Assembly (NCBI GenBank): GCA_000149225.2 | Contig: CM000694.1 | Coordinates: 2,047,623-2,111,622, forward strand | Reading direction: 5' to 3' | Source: Lachancea kluyveri NRRL Y-12651 | Taxonomy: Eukaryota; Ascomycota; Saccharomycetes; Saccharomycetales; Saccharomycetaceae | DNA: 64,000 bases | Shown: piece by piece, positions 10,728 through 21,003 of the stretch | Numbering within the stretch: position 1 is the first letter of the stretch | How the letters are laid out: every line of letters begins with the position of its first letter | Translations under genes and position numbers: made by a program | Notes under the pieces: model-generated | The model's input: only the letters and a program-made list of their open reading frames with translations | Told to the model about the DNA's origin: nothing | The model's database searches: none

Positions 10728-11045
10728 ATTAGAGTCTCTCCAATTGTCAGATTTTCTACTGGATAAAATCTCTTATAGGCGGATTCGCAAGCTGCTTATA
10801 CTTTGCCCGATGGACTGTTCCTAAATTGAAACCAATTAAGCTATATAATGCGCTAGGCATTAATTAATAAGTTTTGAGTAAGCAAAAAAATCCTTCAAGT
10901 ACTATAGAAGTATTCCTTATCTTGGTTGGCTTTCCTGTTGTAACTGGCAGTTTACGTTATCAATTATATTTATATCCTTTGCATTATGCCATGGCAGATT
11001 TATACTGAATATTAACCCTCTTTTTTTAAGAGAAGTCAGAGACAA
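10728..11045. other. Intergenic between LTR 3 and tRNA-Leu
   Basis: This AT-rich sequence is the upstream zone of the tRNA-Leu gene, the preferred landing area of Ty1-like elements. I see no gene in it. Confidence 0.5.
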
Positions 11046-11151
11046 GAGAGTTTGGCCGAGTGGTTAAGGCGTCAGATTTAGGCTTTACGAAAGTAAAAAG
11101 CTAAACACTCTGATATCTACGGATGCGCGGGTTCGAATCCCGTAGCTCTCA
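11046..11151 (+). tRNA. tRNA-Leu (UAG), intron-containing, copy 1
   Basis: The cloverleaf has acceptor arms GAGAGTT and AGCTCTC, a Leu-type long variable arm and the T-loop GGTTCGAATCC. The anticodon TAG is at 11079-11081. A 25-nt intron at 11083-11107 starts one base after the anticodon, the usual position, and contains CTAAA that can pair with the anticodon region. S. cerevisiae tRNA-Leu(UAG) genes also carry introns. A second, almost identical copy lies at 13901. Confidence 0.95.
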
Positions 11152-11176
11152 GTATCTTTTTGTATTTTTACCCCAC

Positions 11177-11185
11177 AACTGTGGC
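11177..11185 (+). promoter_or_regulatory. Met31/Met32-type box 1
   Basis: AACTGTGGC matches the core of the Met31/Met32 zinc-finger binding site known from S. cerevisiae sulfur genes. It lies about 280 bases before MET17, within the segment shared with the second tRNA-Leu copy. Confidence 0.7.
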
Positions 11186-11217
11186 GTCTTGAAATCCCAC
11201 CGTTTTTCGACAAATAT

Positions 11218-11223
11218 CACGTG
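11218..11223. promoter_or_regulatory. Cbf1 site (CACGTG) in MET17 promoter
   Basis: TCACGTG is the Cbf1 E-box that recruits the Met4-Met28-Cbf1 activator at S. cerevisiae MET promoters. It lies about 240 bases upstream of the MET17 ATG, between the two Met31/32 boxes. Confidence 0.8.
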
Positions 11224-11310
11224 TATAATTGCTAGGTGTCAACATGACTTCAGTCCGACACGGCTATGTGCAAACATCACCTGCTATTACTGGCCGATCT
11301 AGGGTTGAAA

Positions 11311-11319
11311 CCACAGTTT
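11311..11319 (-). promoter_or_regulatory. Met31/Met32-type box 2
   Basis: CCACAGTTT is the reverse complement of AAACTGTGG, the canonical Met31/32 box. It lies 142 bases before the MET17 ATG. Confidence 0.72.
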
Positions 11320-11365
11320 GCAATGGGTGAGATTAAAAAAAAAAAAAACAATTGTCGAAAAAGAA

Positions 11366-12789
<1,424 letters not shown>

Positions 12790-12936
12790 TTTCCATTAAT
12801 AAATTCGGTAAAAGAGTAATGGAATGCTTTATACAATAGATACAAGGTCTGTGACCCTTCTGTGTACTTTCTTTATAATGTTGACGTTAATTGATGAAAA
12901 GCTGATCTTAAAGATAGGGTGTTCTGTTTACGTATT

Positions 12937-13258
12937 TGTTGGAACGAAATACAACTATCGACCATCGACTAGTATTCGTGTTACTAGTATATTATCACAC
13001 ACGGTGTTATAAGGTGACATAAAGAATGAGAAACAGTCATCTAAGTTAGTGGAAGCTGAAACGCGAGGATTGATAATGTAATAGGATAATGAACCAGAAA
13101 CATATAAAAGGAAGAATATTTCTATATAGAGTTATCGACTCCCTTTTCTGGATTCCTAGAAAGACGAGGAGAACTTCTAGTATAACCATATACCAATTAT
13201 TATAGCCTTAATCAAAAATGGAATCTCAACAATTGTCCCACTATTCACACATTTCTCA
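12937..13258 (+). mobile_element. Solo LTR 4, Ty1/Ty2-like (short class)
   Basis: A 322-base solo LTR, TGTTGGAACG to TTTCTCA, with a perfect 5-base target-site duplication GTATT on both sides. It is of the short class and lies just after MET17 and upstream of tRNA-Leu copy 2. The clean ends point to a recent event. Confidence 0.95.
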
Positions 13259-13900
13259 GTATTAAAAAGCAGTCCAAAGGAACACCTGATTTTCGTTTCG
13301 AGAATAAAAACCATATCATTATAAATCTCAACGATCATCAGACGTACTACTATTCAATATACCCAATTGATTTATCAAGCATTTTTTTTTACCTTATCAT
13401 CATCATGGAGGTCCAAAGTTCCAGACTGCCACGATTGCTCTTTGAGCAAACGTATTAATTGTCCTTAATCAGTGGAAACTTCACAACTACTTCCACTAAG
13501 TCTAATAAAAACTAGCGTACAGAAACCAATGGTTCTTACAAGATGGTTAGAGATTCCGCTGAGCGTTTACTTGGATTTTCCACGTTCCTAGTGTCTTCGT
13601 TAGGGTTTTCCACTTGGCTCAAAATTCTTTGACAAATGTCTTCTAAATAAGAGATATGATCGCACTCCAACGGGCACACGACTAATTTCGAACAATCACG
13701 TGTATTGAGACCAGCCATTGATTCAGTCGAAGATTCCAAGCTAGTTCAATGCGGGGGATTGTACGCATAACATATAACTATTCACAGAGGAGGAGAAAAG
13801 GTTATAGTGAGAACGGAATATTGAAATGCACAAGATCACAAGAAGGTACACTAGCAGCTGTCTATTTAGGAAAATGTCAGAAGCTAGATTCCAAGCAAAA
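13259..13900. other. Intergenic with a weak minus-strand ORF
   Basis: These 642 bases are the region upstream of tRNA-Leu copy 2. The only candidate gene is a 60-codon minus-strand ORF starting at the ATG at 13718 and ending at 13536 (product starts MAGLNTRDCSKL, with three Cys). It matches nothing I recognise and is not called as a gene. Confidence 0.4.
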
Positions 13901-14007
13901 GAGAGTTTGGCCGAGTGGTTAAGGCGTCAGATTTAGGCTTTACGAAAGTAAAAAAGCTAGACACTCTGATATCTACGGATGCGCGGGTTCGAATCCCGTA
14001 GCTCTCA
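13901..14007 (+). tRNA. tRNA-Leu (UAG), intron-containing, copy 2
   Basis: This is almost identical to copy 1 at 11046, with the same anticodon TAG and cloverleaf. Its intron is one base longer (26 nt). The identity continues about 56 bases past the gene, so the copy is part of a duplicated block rather than only a shared tRNA family sequence. Confidence 0.95.
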
Positions 14008-14444
14008 GTATCTTTTTGTATTTTTACCCCACAACTGTGGCGTCTTGAGATCCCACCGTTTTTTTTGCACAGAAACAGCTGACAGATGCGAAATCGGAGC
14101 ATCAGTAGTGATAATTCCTATGTACAATCCAAGAAATTGTGCCTTGTTACTGAGTGGATTTACTATTCAACACGTATCTTCGAAATTTCATTTCATCTGG
14201 ACTTTTATCTGTCTAAGCTCTCTGAAGATGTTTGAATCAGACCGTCGAAAAGTTTTTGTCTTATTAGTGTCAATCCAGTCTAGTCCTTTTGAAGTCGCAC
14301 TGACAACGTAGTATCCAAGTCATAGGTTCCACCTCAATGGAGCACTTAAAGAGCATCAAAGTTGATTCACAAAGGATGTGGCCAAGAATAAAGCTGTTTT
14401 TTGTGGTTTTTTTTTATATACTGCTGAATAATATCTCGAAATGT
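14008..14444. other. Intergenic, tRNA-Leu copy 2 to BPT1 3' end
   Basis: The first 56 or so bases repeat the sequence that follows tRNA-Leu copy 1, including the AACTGTGGC box (14033-14041). The rest is unremarkable and should hold the BPT1 polyadenylation region. No MET17 remnant is recognisable. Confidence 0.55.
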
Positions 14445-17400
14445 TTAGTTTTGGCTCTTGAGATAGCCGCCCTTTTCACACAAGTTATAAAAGATGGTGC
14501 TCTTGTCAGCCAACAGATTTGTAGGTGTGTCGAATTCTTTAACTTCACCTTTATCCAAAACCATGATTTTATCGCTATCCATAACCGTATCGATCCTATG
14601 AGCGATAGTCAAAATGGTGCGATCCTTGAATGCAGTTTTGATGGTTTCTTGGATAATTTTGTCCGTTTCCATGTCCACTGCCGCAGTAGCTTCATCCAGA
14701 ACCAATATCTTGGAGTGATTCAATAGCGCTCTGGACAAGCATAGTAACTGTCTTTGACCAATGGATAAATTCCCACCGTTCTCCGTAATCCTTGCGGAGA
14801 GCAGTTCGTGAGACCTGGTGGCTTCTGTGGTAGTCTCTGAATTTTCTGTATTTTCTTCAGATGCCATCTTTAAAATGTGTGGTTTCAAGTGGGATAGTTC
14901 TAGAGCCCTCCAAATTTCTTCATCAGAATACTGACCAAAAGGATCTAGATTCGACTTGATAGTGCCCTCAAATGCCTGGGCGTCCTGTGGGATAATTGCC
15001 AAATTTCCTCTTAAGTCTGACAAACCTAATTTTGCTATATCGATACCATCAATGACGATCGATCCGCCAGAAGGCTCTAAAAGTCTGAACAAAGCCAAAG
15101 ATAATGTGGATTTACCAGCACCGGTTCTGCCAACAATACCAATTTTTTCCTGAGGTTTAATTTCCACGGTGATATCTTTTAACACCGGATCCAAATTCTC
15201 TCTATATTTCGTTGAGTAGTTTTGAAAAGTAATAGCACCTCTGGATGGCCACTCCTTAGGAGGTCTGGACTCCTCGATAATAGCATCTGCTTCGGGTGGC
15301 AGATTACAGTATTCGAGAATTCTTTCAACGGAGACAATATCAGTTTCAACTTGAACAGACATTCTCACAATCCAAGTTAAGGAAGTTGTAACTTGTAATG
15401 CATAACTCATTAGTAAACCTACCATACCCGAACTCAATGCTTTATCTGTATTAATTGTAGACAATGACAACAAAGCGGTCAACAAGACGAGTACTGCACC
15501 AATAGTTTGCAAACGCATAGATAACCATCTGTTTGTGGACCTGAAGTTGAACATACAGTTGATGTTGAACTGAATACTTTCGTTATTCAGATAGGTAAAT
15601 CTTTGCAAATGCTTATATGCATTAATTACAAGATGTCCGCCTAAAGTTTCACTCAACAAGGACATGATTGGAGAGTATGAGATACTTGTCAACCGTTTCA
15701 ACTCTCTGCTCAATGTGATGTAATAGATCTGGTAATAAAAGTAGAGCACTAGCAGGATACCATTAAAAAGCAAAAACAACGGCATGTTGAAACTGATCAA
15801 AATGACAGTGAAAAGATAGTTCAGGATATAAATGAAAAAGTAAGTGAAACTGAATTGCAAACCCTGATCAACCACATTGACATCGGAAGAAAACCTGTTA
15901 ATAATACGTCCAACAGGAGTAGTCTCAAAGAAACTCATTGGGCTACGTAACACTGCGCGCGCCATGGTATCATGTAGTTTTTTGGAGCCCTTGATGGAAC
16001 AATAGATCATCATGATAACACTTCTAAGGATGGTAAAAGCGGCAGACCCGAGGCCAATTAAGGCATAAACGGCAACATACATCCAAATGTGTTCATTTTT
16101 ACCTGTTTTCTCATTATTTTCGGACCAGTACTTTAACCAAAAGCTATCTCCTAAATCAAAAAATTTGGTCGCAGTCATGAAAAAGAAAAACAAGAAGATA
16201 CTGAGTGAACCACAAGCCTCAAGATAAGCGCGGTAAACAGTACTTTTCACTTTTCCTTCCTCAGATTTTTCTTCTAGTTGAGCAGTTTTCCTTGTGTCTG
16301 CATTTAGATCCAAAATTGGGCGTGGTTTTAAAGTGGCTAATGAGGCTCTTCTGGAATCCACCTCGTTAAGCATATTTTCTTCAGTGTCCAAAGAATATAC
16401 AAGTTTCGTGGTGCTGGCACGGTCCTCTTGCTCGTCCTTGATGGAATGAAACGATTTTTGGTCATCCTTAGCCGTCGAGGAGGGCTGGCCGTCTTTCGTG
16501 TCTTCACGAGAATTTTCATTTGAATCAAATTCCTGAATCAAAGTTTTCAAAATAGAAGAGTCGTCACAGCTCATCGCATCCGCATAAGATTTGTTTTCAA
16601 CAATCTCACCGTCTAATAGAGCATAAATGTTTTGCGAGTGTTTAAGAACCGAAACTGCATTTGTAGTTAATATAACGGTCTTGTTCTTTAATATCCCTGT
16701 TCCCCTGTTCAAAACCTGTTCCACAATGTTTTTGCTAACTTCTGCATCCACAGCACTTAATATGTCATCTAGCAAATACACATCTGCTCTAGCATATACT
16801 GCCCTAGCAAGCGACAAACGAGCCTTTTGACCACCAGACAAGGAAATACCCTTTTCACCAACCAAGGTCTGATCGCCATCAGGCAAAATATCCAAATCAG
16901 GTAACAGCTGGCATTTTCTGATGGTCGCTTTGTAGTAGTCTTCATTAAGTCTGTGGCCAAAAATGACATTATCTTTCAAACTAGCATTCATAATCCAAGG
17001 TTGTTGCGGACAGTATGCGATAGATTTAGCTCTGATAATCAGTTTTGGAGGGACGTGTTCATCTAAGCCGCTAATGCAAGGCAATTGACCTAGTATAGCT
17101 TGCAAAAATGTAGACTTTCCCGAGCCGACCCTACCAACGATACATGTCAAGTCACCTTTTCTGGCTTCAAAGTGGCGGATGTTTTTTAATGCAACTTTGG
17201 TAGAAGCTACGGCTGCCTCTTCATCGTAATTCTCGTCTTCCTTTAAACCTTTAGTAGATTTCCATAAAAATGTTGCATTATAAATTTCAATCGCTGGGGA
17301 GTTGGATGTAGCATTGGCATCCAGACGTTCTATAAAGAAGTCGTCTAATTCTTCGGCCAACAGAAAATCTTTTAACCTTTTAATAGAGACACCTGTTTCA

Positions 17401-19121
17401 ATGATGTTGTTGATTGTAGATGGGATGGAATAAATACAATCATTTAAGATGTTGAAAAGTGACAAAGATGGAAAGACAATCTGTGGCGATAATGGCATAT
17501 CGGAGGTCAAAGAAAAAATAGCAAAGGTAGAACATGTTACGGCCACTGGGATACACTTCCATGCAAAATAAATCAAATTGCTGACGATTCCGATTTTCTT
17601 AAAATTTTCCAATTCCAAACCGTTACGGCAATGGTCCAATCTCTCCAACATGGGCTTTTCCCAAGCATATAACTTGATACTCTTGACAGAATTCAAAATT
17701 TCAGTAATCGTCTTAATTCTTGCATCTTTGTACTTCATTTGAGTCCTGTACAAGGTTTTGACCTTTTTAGACAAAAAACTGTTAATAGGAATCATGATCG
17801 CCATGGTGACTAACCCGCCGATAGTTGCATTGCCTAACAGAATATATAGAGAAATCAAAACCACAACCAATTGGATTGGGGCACCAATGATAGTTTGCGA
17901 GTTTTCAAAAAACCTTTGAATTTTCAAAACATCAACAGACATCAAGTTTAAAATATCACCAGTAGATTTCTGCTCGCGGGCACTAACAGATAAGTTCAAG
18001 GATTTTTGGTAAACCATGCTCATTAACGAGCCCCTCATGCTTAAGCCAGCTTCGAAAATTAGGATAAAGAATTGGTTGGAAAGGCAGGTGGAGATAAGAT
18101 TAAGCAAAAATAAGGCCAATGCAATAAAGAGGCCATTCAATTCCGAATGTCCCCTCCGATAATCCTCGTTAAAAAATTCAATAAAGAGTCTTAAAAATTG
18201 CGGTTGAATCACCGCAATAAAGTCTTTAACCGTTTCGAGCGCGATAGCCATAAGAATGGTTTTCCCAAAGGCATTGAACAATGCTTTCAACAACGAATTT
18301 CTTCCTGACCATTTTTCATTTTCCCATTTGCTTTGTAGTTGCTTAGTGGCGTCACGAATATTCAAGTCAATTGGTGGTAGTGGCATTTTGTGAGGATCTT
18401 TAATTTTCTTATCATGGTAAGTTTGTATGATAAGCTTATTCATCCAAGTAAAAGTTAGATTGGCAAAAACGTTTACCGATGGGTACAGCTCTTGCTCCGT
18501 ATAATATTGTAACAACTCTTCCGAAGGTTTGTAAAATACCAAATCATAAAGGAAAATTGCTATACTATTAATAAGTAACAAGACCTCCAAATAAGCTCCA
18601 GGTGTACCTTTAATCACATTGTACCTCTCATCTGGAAAGTGACCTATCCGTTGGCCAAGTTGGAAAAGTAAGACAAGTATTTCGGTGAGGAAATAAAACA
18701 AGTTGCTCCCAATTGCGGAAGTGCTCTTGTAAAACTGTAAGTACTGGGATGGGAAAGAAATTAGGACCACAAAAATCAGGTTGCAAATGAAACTCCATTG
18801 GCTGACTAGTGGAACCTGATCTTTACTTACCACCAGTTGATTAAAAATAAGAATTGCCTGTAAACCAACATCTGCTAAGTGTAAAGTGTGTTTGGTGGAT
18901 AAAGATTTCCACAGAGAAATGTACTTGAGTTTGTTTGGTGCCCTTTTTTCCTTATAAAGGTAATAAAACTGAATCAGTCCGACAAATGAAAAAAGAATAC
19001 TACTTACCAGTGATATTAAGGAGATAAAACACGGATTCAACGCATTCACAGCCTTACCTGGATATGGATGAAGGCCTCCTGGGCATGCCAGAGGATCATC
19101 GTCGAAAGCTGTGTGGAACAT
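14445..19121 (-). CDS. BPT1: Vacuolar ABCC-type transporter Bpt1
   Basis: MRP/ABCC pump of the vacuolar membrane; the S. cerevisiae ortholog moves bilirubin, glutathione conjugates and cadmium-glutathione into the vacuole. The 1558-aa product equals Bpt1 (1559) rather than Ycf1 (1515), and its N-terminus (NALNPCFIS) and linker (SRRASLATL) are Bpt1-like. Order: hydrophobic TMD0, TMD1, NBD1 with Walker A GRVGSGKST near residue 660, signature LSGGQKARLSLARA and Walker B VYLLDD followed by ILSAVDAE, a charged Ser/Glu-rich linker, TMD2, then NBD2 with GRTGAGKST near 1328, LSIGQRQLLCLSRAL and ILVLDEATAAVD. As in other ABCC proteins NBD1 has Asp where NBD2 has the catalytic Glu. In S. cerevisiae BPT1 is on the sister region; here it lies between MET17 and ACO1. 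Confidence 0.97.
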   Translation of the reverse strand: MFHTAFDDDPLACPGGLHPYPGKAVNALNPCFISLISLVSSILFSFVGLIQFYYLYKEKRAPNKLKYISLWKSLSTKHTLHLADVGLQAILIFNQLVVSKDQVPLVSQWSFICNLIFVVLISFPSQYLQFYKSTSAIGSNLFYFLTEILVLLFQLGQRIGHFPDERYNVIKGTPGAYLEVLLLINSIAIFLYDLVFYKPSEELLQYYTEQELYPSVNVFANLTFTWMNKLIIQTYHDKKIKDPHKMPLPPIDLNIRDATKQLQSKWENEKWSGRNSLLKALFNAFGKTILMAIALETVKDFIAVIQPQFLRLFIEFFNEDYRRGHSELNGLFIALALFLLNLISTCLSNQFFILIFEAGLSMRGSLMSMVYQKSLNLSVSAREQKSTGDILNLMSVDVLKIQRFFENSQTIIGAPIQLVVVLISLYILLGNATIGGLVTMAIMIPINSFLSKKVKTLYRTQMKYKDARIKTITEILNSVKSIKLYAWEKPMLERLDHCRNGLELENFKKIGIVSNLIYFAWKCIPVAVTCSTFAIFSLTSDMPLSPQIVFPSLSLFNILNDCIYSIPSTINNIIETGVSIKRLKDFLLAEELDDFFIERLDANATSNSPAIEIYNATFLWKSTKGLKEDENYDEEAAVASTKVALKNIRHFEARKGDLTCIVGRVGSGKSTFLQAILGQLPCISGLDEHVPPKLIIRAKSIAYCPQQPWIMNASLKDNVIFGHRLNEDYYKATIRKCQLLPDLDILPDGDQTLVGEKGISLSGGQKARLSLARAVYARADVYLLDDILSAVDAEVSKNIVEQVLNRGTGILKNKTVILTTNAVSVLKHSQNIYALLDGEIVENKSYADAMSCDDSSILKTLIQEFDSNENSREDTKDGQPSSTAKDDQKSFHSIKDEQEDRASTTKLVYSLDTEENMLNEVDSRRASLATLKPRPILDLNADTRKTAQLEEKSEEGKVKSTVYRAYLEACGSLSIFLFFFFMTATKFFDLGDSFWLKYWSENNEKTGKNEHIWMYVAVYALIGLGSAAFTILRSVIMMIYCSIKGSKKLHDTMARAVLRSPMSFFETTPVGRIINRFSSDVNVVDQGLQFSFTYFFIYILNYLFTVILISFNMPLFLLFNGILLVLYFYYQIYYITLSRELKRLTSISYSPIMSLLSETLGGHLVINAYKHLQRFTYLNNESIQFNINCMFNFRSTNRWLSMRLQTIGAVLVLLTALLSLSTINTDKALSSGMVGLLMSYALQVTTSLTWIVRMSVQVETDIVSVERILEYCNLPPEADAIIEESRPPKEWPSRGAITFQNYSTKYRENLDPVLKDITVEIKPQEKIGIVGRTGAGKSTLSLALFRLLEPSGGSIVIDGIDIAKLGLSDLRGNLAIIPQDAQAFEGTIKSNLDPFGQYSDEEIWRALELSHLKPHILKMASEENTENSETTTEATRSHELLSARITENGGNLSIGQRQLLCLSRALLNHSKILVLDEATAAVDMETDKIIQETIKTAFKDRTILTIAHRIDTVMDSDKIMVLDKGEVKEFDTPTNLLADKSTIFYNLCEKGGYLKSQN

Positions 19122-19354
19122 TTTATCAGTTTATTTTTCCACAACAGTTAGTTTTGCGTGCTTGCTAAATGACAGATAGTTGAGAGCTTGCTGAAATTGT
19201 TCCTCATCTTCAATTTAAAAACGTTACTGAACCCATTTAAAAAAAAAAACGTCACTGTAACACGTATAAGATGACTGTACTAAGTCAAGAATATTGAGGC
19301 AGGTTCTCGTTAGTTATTAGGAGGTTGCCAATGCTCTATAATTCACCGTAATTA
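19122..19354. other. BPT1 upstream region
   Basis: This is presumed BPT1 promoter sequence, AT-rich with an A-run near 19239-19248. An LTR cluster begins about 230 bases upstream of the ATG. I see no recognised regulatory site. Confidence 0.45.
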
Positions 19355-19378
19355 TGAGAAACAGGTGAATAATGGGAC
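19355..19378 (-). repeat. LTR end fragment
   Basis: These 24 bases resemble the terminal end of a minus-oriented Ty1/Ty2-like LTR (TGAGAAACAGGTGAAT). LTR 5 directly follows, so an older LTR was probably interrupted here. Confidence 0.55.
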
Positions 19379-19700
19379 TGTTGGAACGAAATACAACTAT
19401 CGACCATCAACTAGTATTCGTGTTACTAGTATATTATCATACACGGTGTTATAAGGTGACATAAAGAATGAGAAACAGTCATCTAAGTTAGTGGAAGCTG
19501 AAACGCAATGATTGATAATGTAATAGGATAATGAACCAGAAACATATAAAAGGAAGAATATTTCTATATAGAGTTATCGACTCCCTTTTCTGGATTCCTA
19601 GAAAGACGAGGAGAACTTCTAGTATAACCATATACCAATTATTATAGCCTTAACCTAAAACGGAATCTCAACAATTGTCCCAATATTCACATATTTCTCA
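19379..19700 (+). mobile_element. Solo LTR 5, Ty1/Ty2-like (short class)
   Basis: A complete 322-base solo LTR in plus orientation, very close to LTR 4. No matching target-site duplication is visible and it abuts an older LTR fragment, so it may have inserted in or recombined with another element. It forms an inverted pair with LTR 6. Confidence 0.93.
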
Positions 19701-19752
19701 CTTTTTATCTGTTGTAGTTCACTTATTCGACAACAAGGCTCGCTGGTGTTGG

Positions 19753-19780
19753 TGTTGAAACGAAATACAACTATTGTCCC
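19753..19780 (+). repeat. LTR end fragment
   Basis: These 28 bases match the start of the plus-oriented LTR (TGTTGAAACGAAATACAACT). It abuts LTR 6 and is another remnant in the nested LTR cluster. Confidence 0.6.
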
Positions 19781-20102
19781 TGAGAAATATGTGAATATTG
19801 GGACAATTGTTGAGATTCCGTTTTAGGTTAAGGCTATAATAATTGGTATATGGTTATACTAGAAGCTCTCCTCACCTTTCTAGGAATCCAGAAAAGGGAG
19901 TCGATAACTCTATATAGAAATATTCTTCCTTTTATATGTTTCTGGTTCATTATCCTATTACATTATCAATCCTTGCGTTTCAGCTTCCACTAACTTAGAT
20001 GACTGTTTTTCATTCTTTGTGTCACCTTATAACACCGTGTATGATAATATACTAGTAACACGAATACTAGTCGATGGTCGATAGTTGTATTTCGTTCCAA
20101 CA
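19781..20102 (-). mobile_element. Solo LTR 6, Ty1/Ty2-like (short class)
   Basis: A complete 322-base solo LTR in minus orientation, TGAGAAATATG to TTCCAACA. It has no matching target-site duplication. It is an 80-base spacer away from the oppositely oriented LTR 5 and about 300 bases upstream of tRNA-Ile. Confidence 0.93.
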
Positions 20103-20408
20103 AAAAGTTTACTCGGAGTTGATATAGAACCGGGTGACACGATTAACATCAGCTTATCAAGAACAATGGCATAATAATGATCTGATAGTACCCAAAGCTA
20201 GAAGGTTATTTAGCTGAAAACTAGAGACTAGGCTGATCCAAAAAAGCATACAAAGAGTTTAGAGCTCTGTCTGAGAAAGACCTTAGTTGTTGATGGAATA
20301 AAGTTGTAATGGGAAGTAATTGGTTAATACTATAACGAACTCAATTCAAGGCATAAGCCTATGACCATGCTGTAAGTATGAATTTGTGAATTCCAGCATT
20401 CAATAATT
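20103..20408. other. Intergenic upstream of tRNA-Ile
   Basis: This AT-rich spacer lies between LTR 6 and the tRNA-Ile gene. No gene is visible. Confidence 0.5.
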
Positions 20409-20482
20409 GGTCTCTTGGCCCAGTTGGTTAAGGCACCGTGCTAATAACGCGGGGATCAGCGGTTCGATCCCGCTAGAGACCA
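20409..20482 (+). tRNA. tRNA-Ile (AAU)
   Basis: A 74-base gene without intron with acceptor arm GGTCTCT/AGAGACC, anticodon AAT in the loop CTAATAA and T-loop GGTTCGATCCC. It is essentially the S. cerevisiae tRNA-Ile(AAU). The adenosine at position 34 is expected to be edited to inosine. Confidence 0.96.
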
Positions 20483-21003
20483 TATTTTTGTCTAATACAT
20501 AAATAGTATGTAACCAAGGTACTTTTAGGATTAGGTAACACCTTCTTCTAGGATACTTGATTCAATATCTCATCCATCTACTTTTTTTAAGCAATTTAGA
20601 GCAACATGTATCAACCATAGAGTTTTCAAAATACTCATTGCACGAGCATGACGGTTGAAATAGTAAAGGAAGGGAATATGTCGGACAAATTGAGTTCATA
20701 CTTTCAAGTCAAACTCGGTTAAAATAGTACAAACTTTCCTCAGTGGATTTGTCAAATGGAATTCGCCCCGAACATTGCGGGGGAGAGGAGTCAAAAGACC
20801 CTGAAACAAAAATAGCATGCCTTCGAAGCGAAAGGCCCAGCACACGACTGCGGCCCCTCCGCTCATCCAGTAGACAATTGATAACACGATAATAAATAGA
20901 GTTACTTTAAATAAATAAATAATTACATAATGACATAAAGAAAGAAGAATGGAAGTAGTGTGGAAATATGGGCTTAAACTAATCTTACACGAAGCTTAGC
21001 TCA
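20483..21003. other. Intergenic, tRNA-Ile to ACO1 3' end
   Basis: This spacer holds the ACO1 3' flank. A short GC-rich palindrome (CCCCG-7-CGGGG, near 20766-20782) is the only visible structure. I see no supported gene. Confidence 0.45.

Noticed and set aside
13979-14311. 110-codon ORF beginning inside tRNA-Leu copy 2
   Set aside because: It starts within the tRNA gene and runs through duplicated non-coding flank; no motif supports it.
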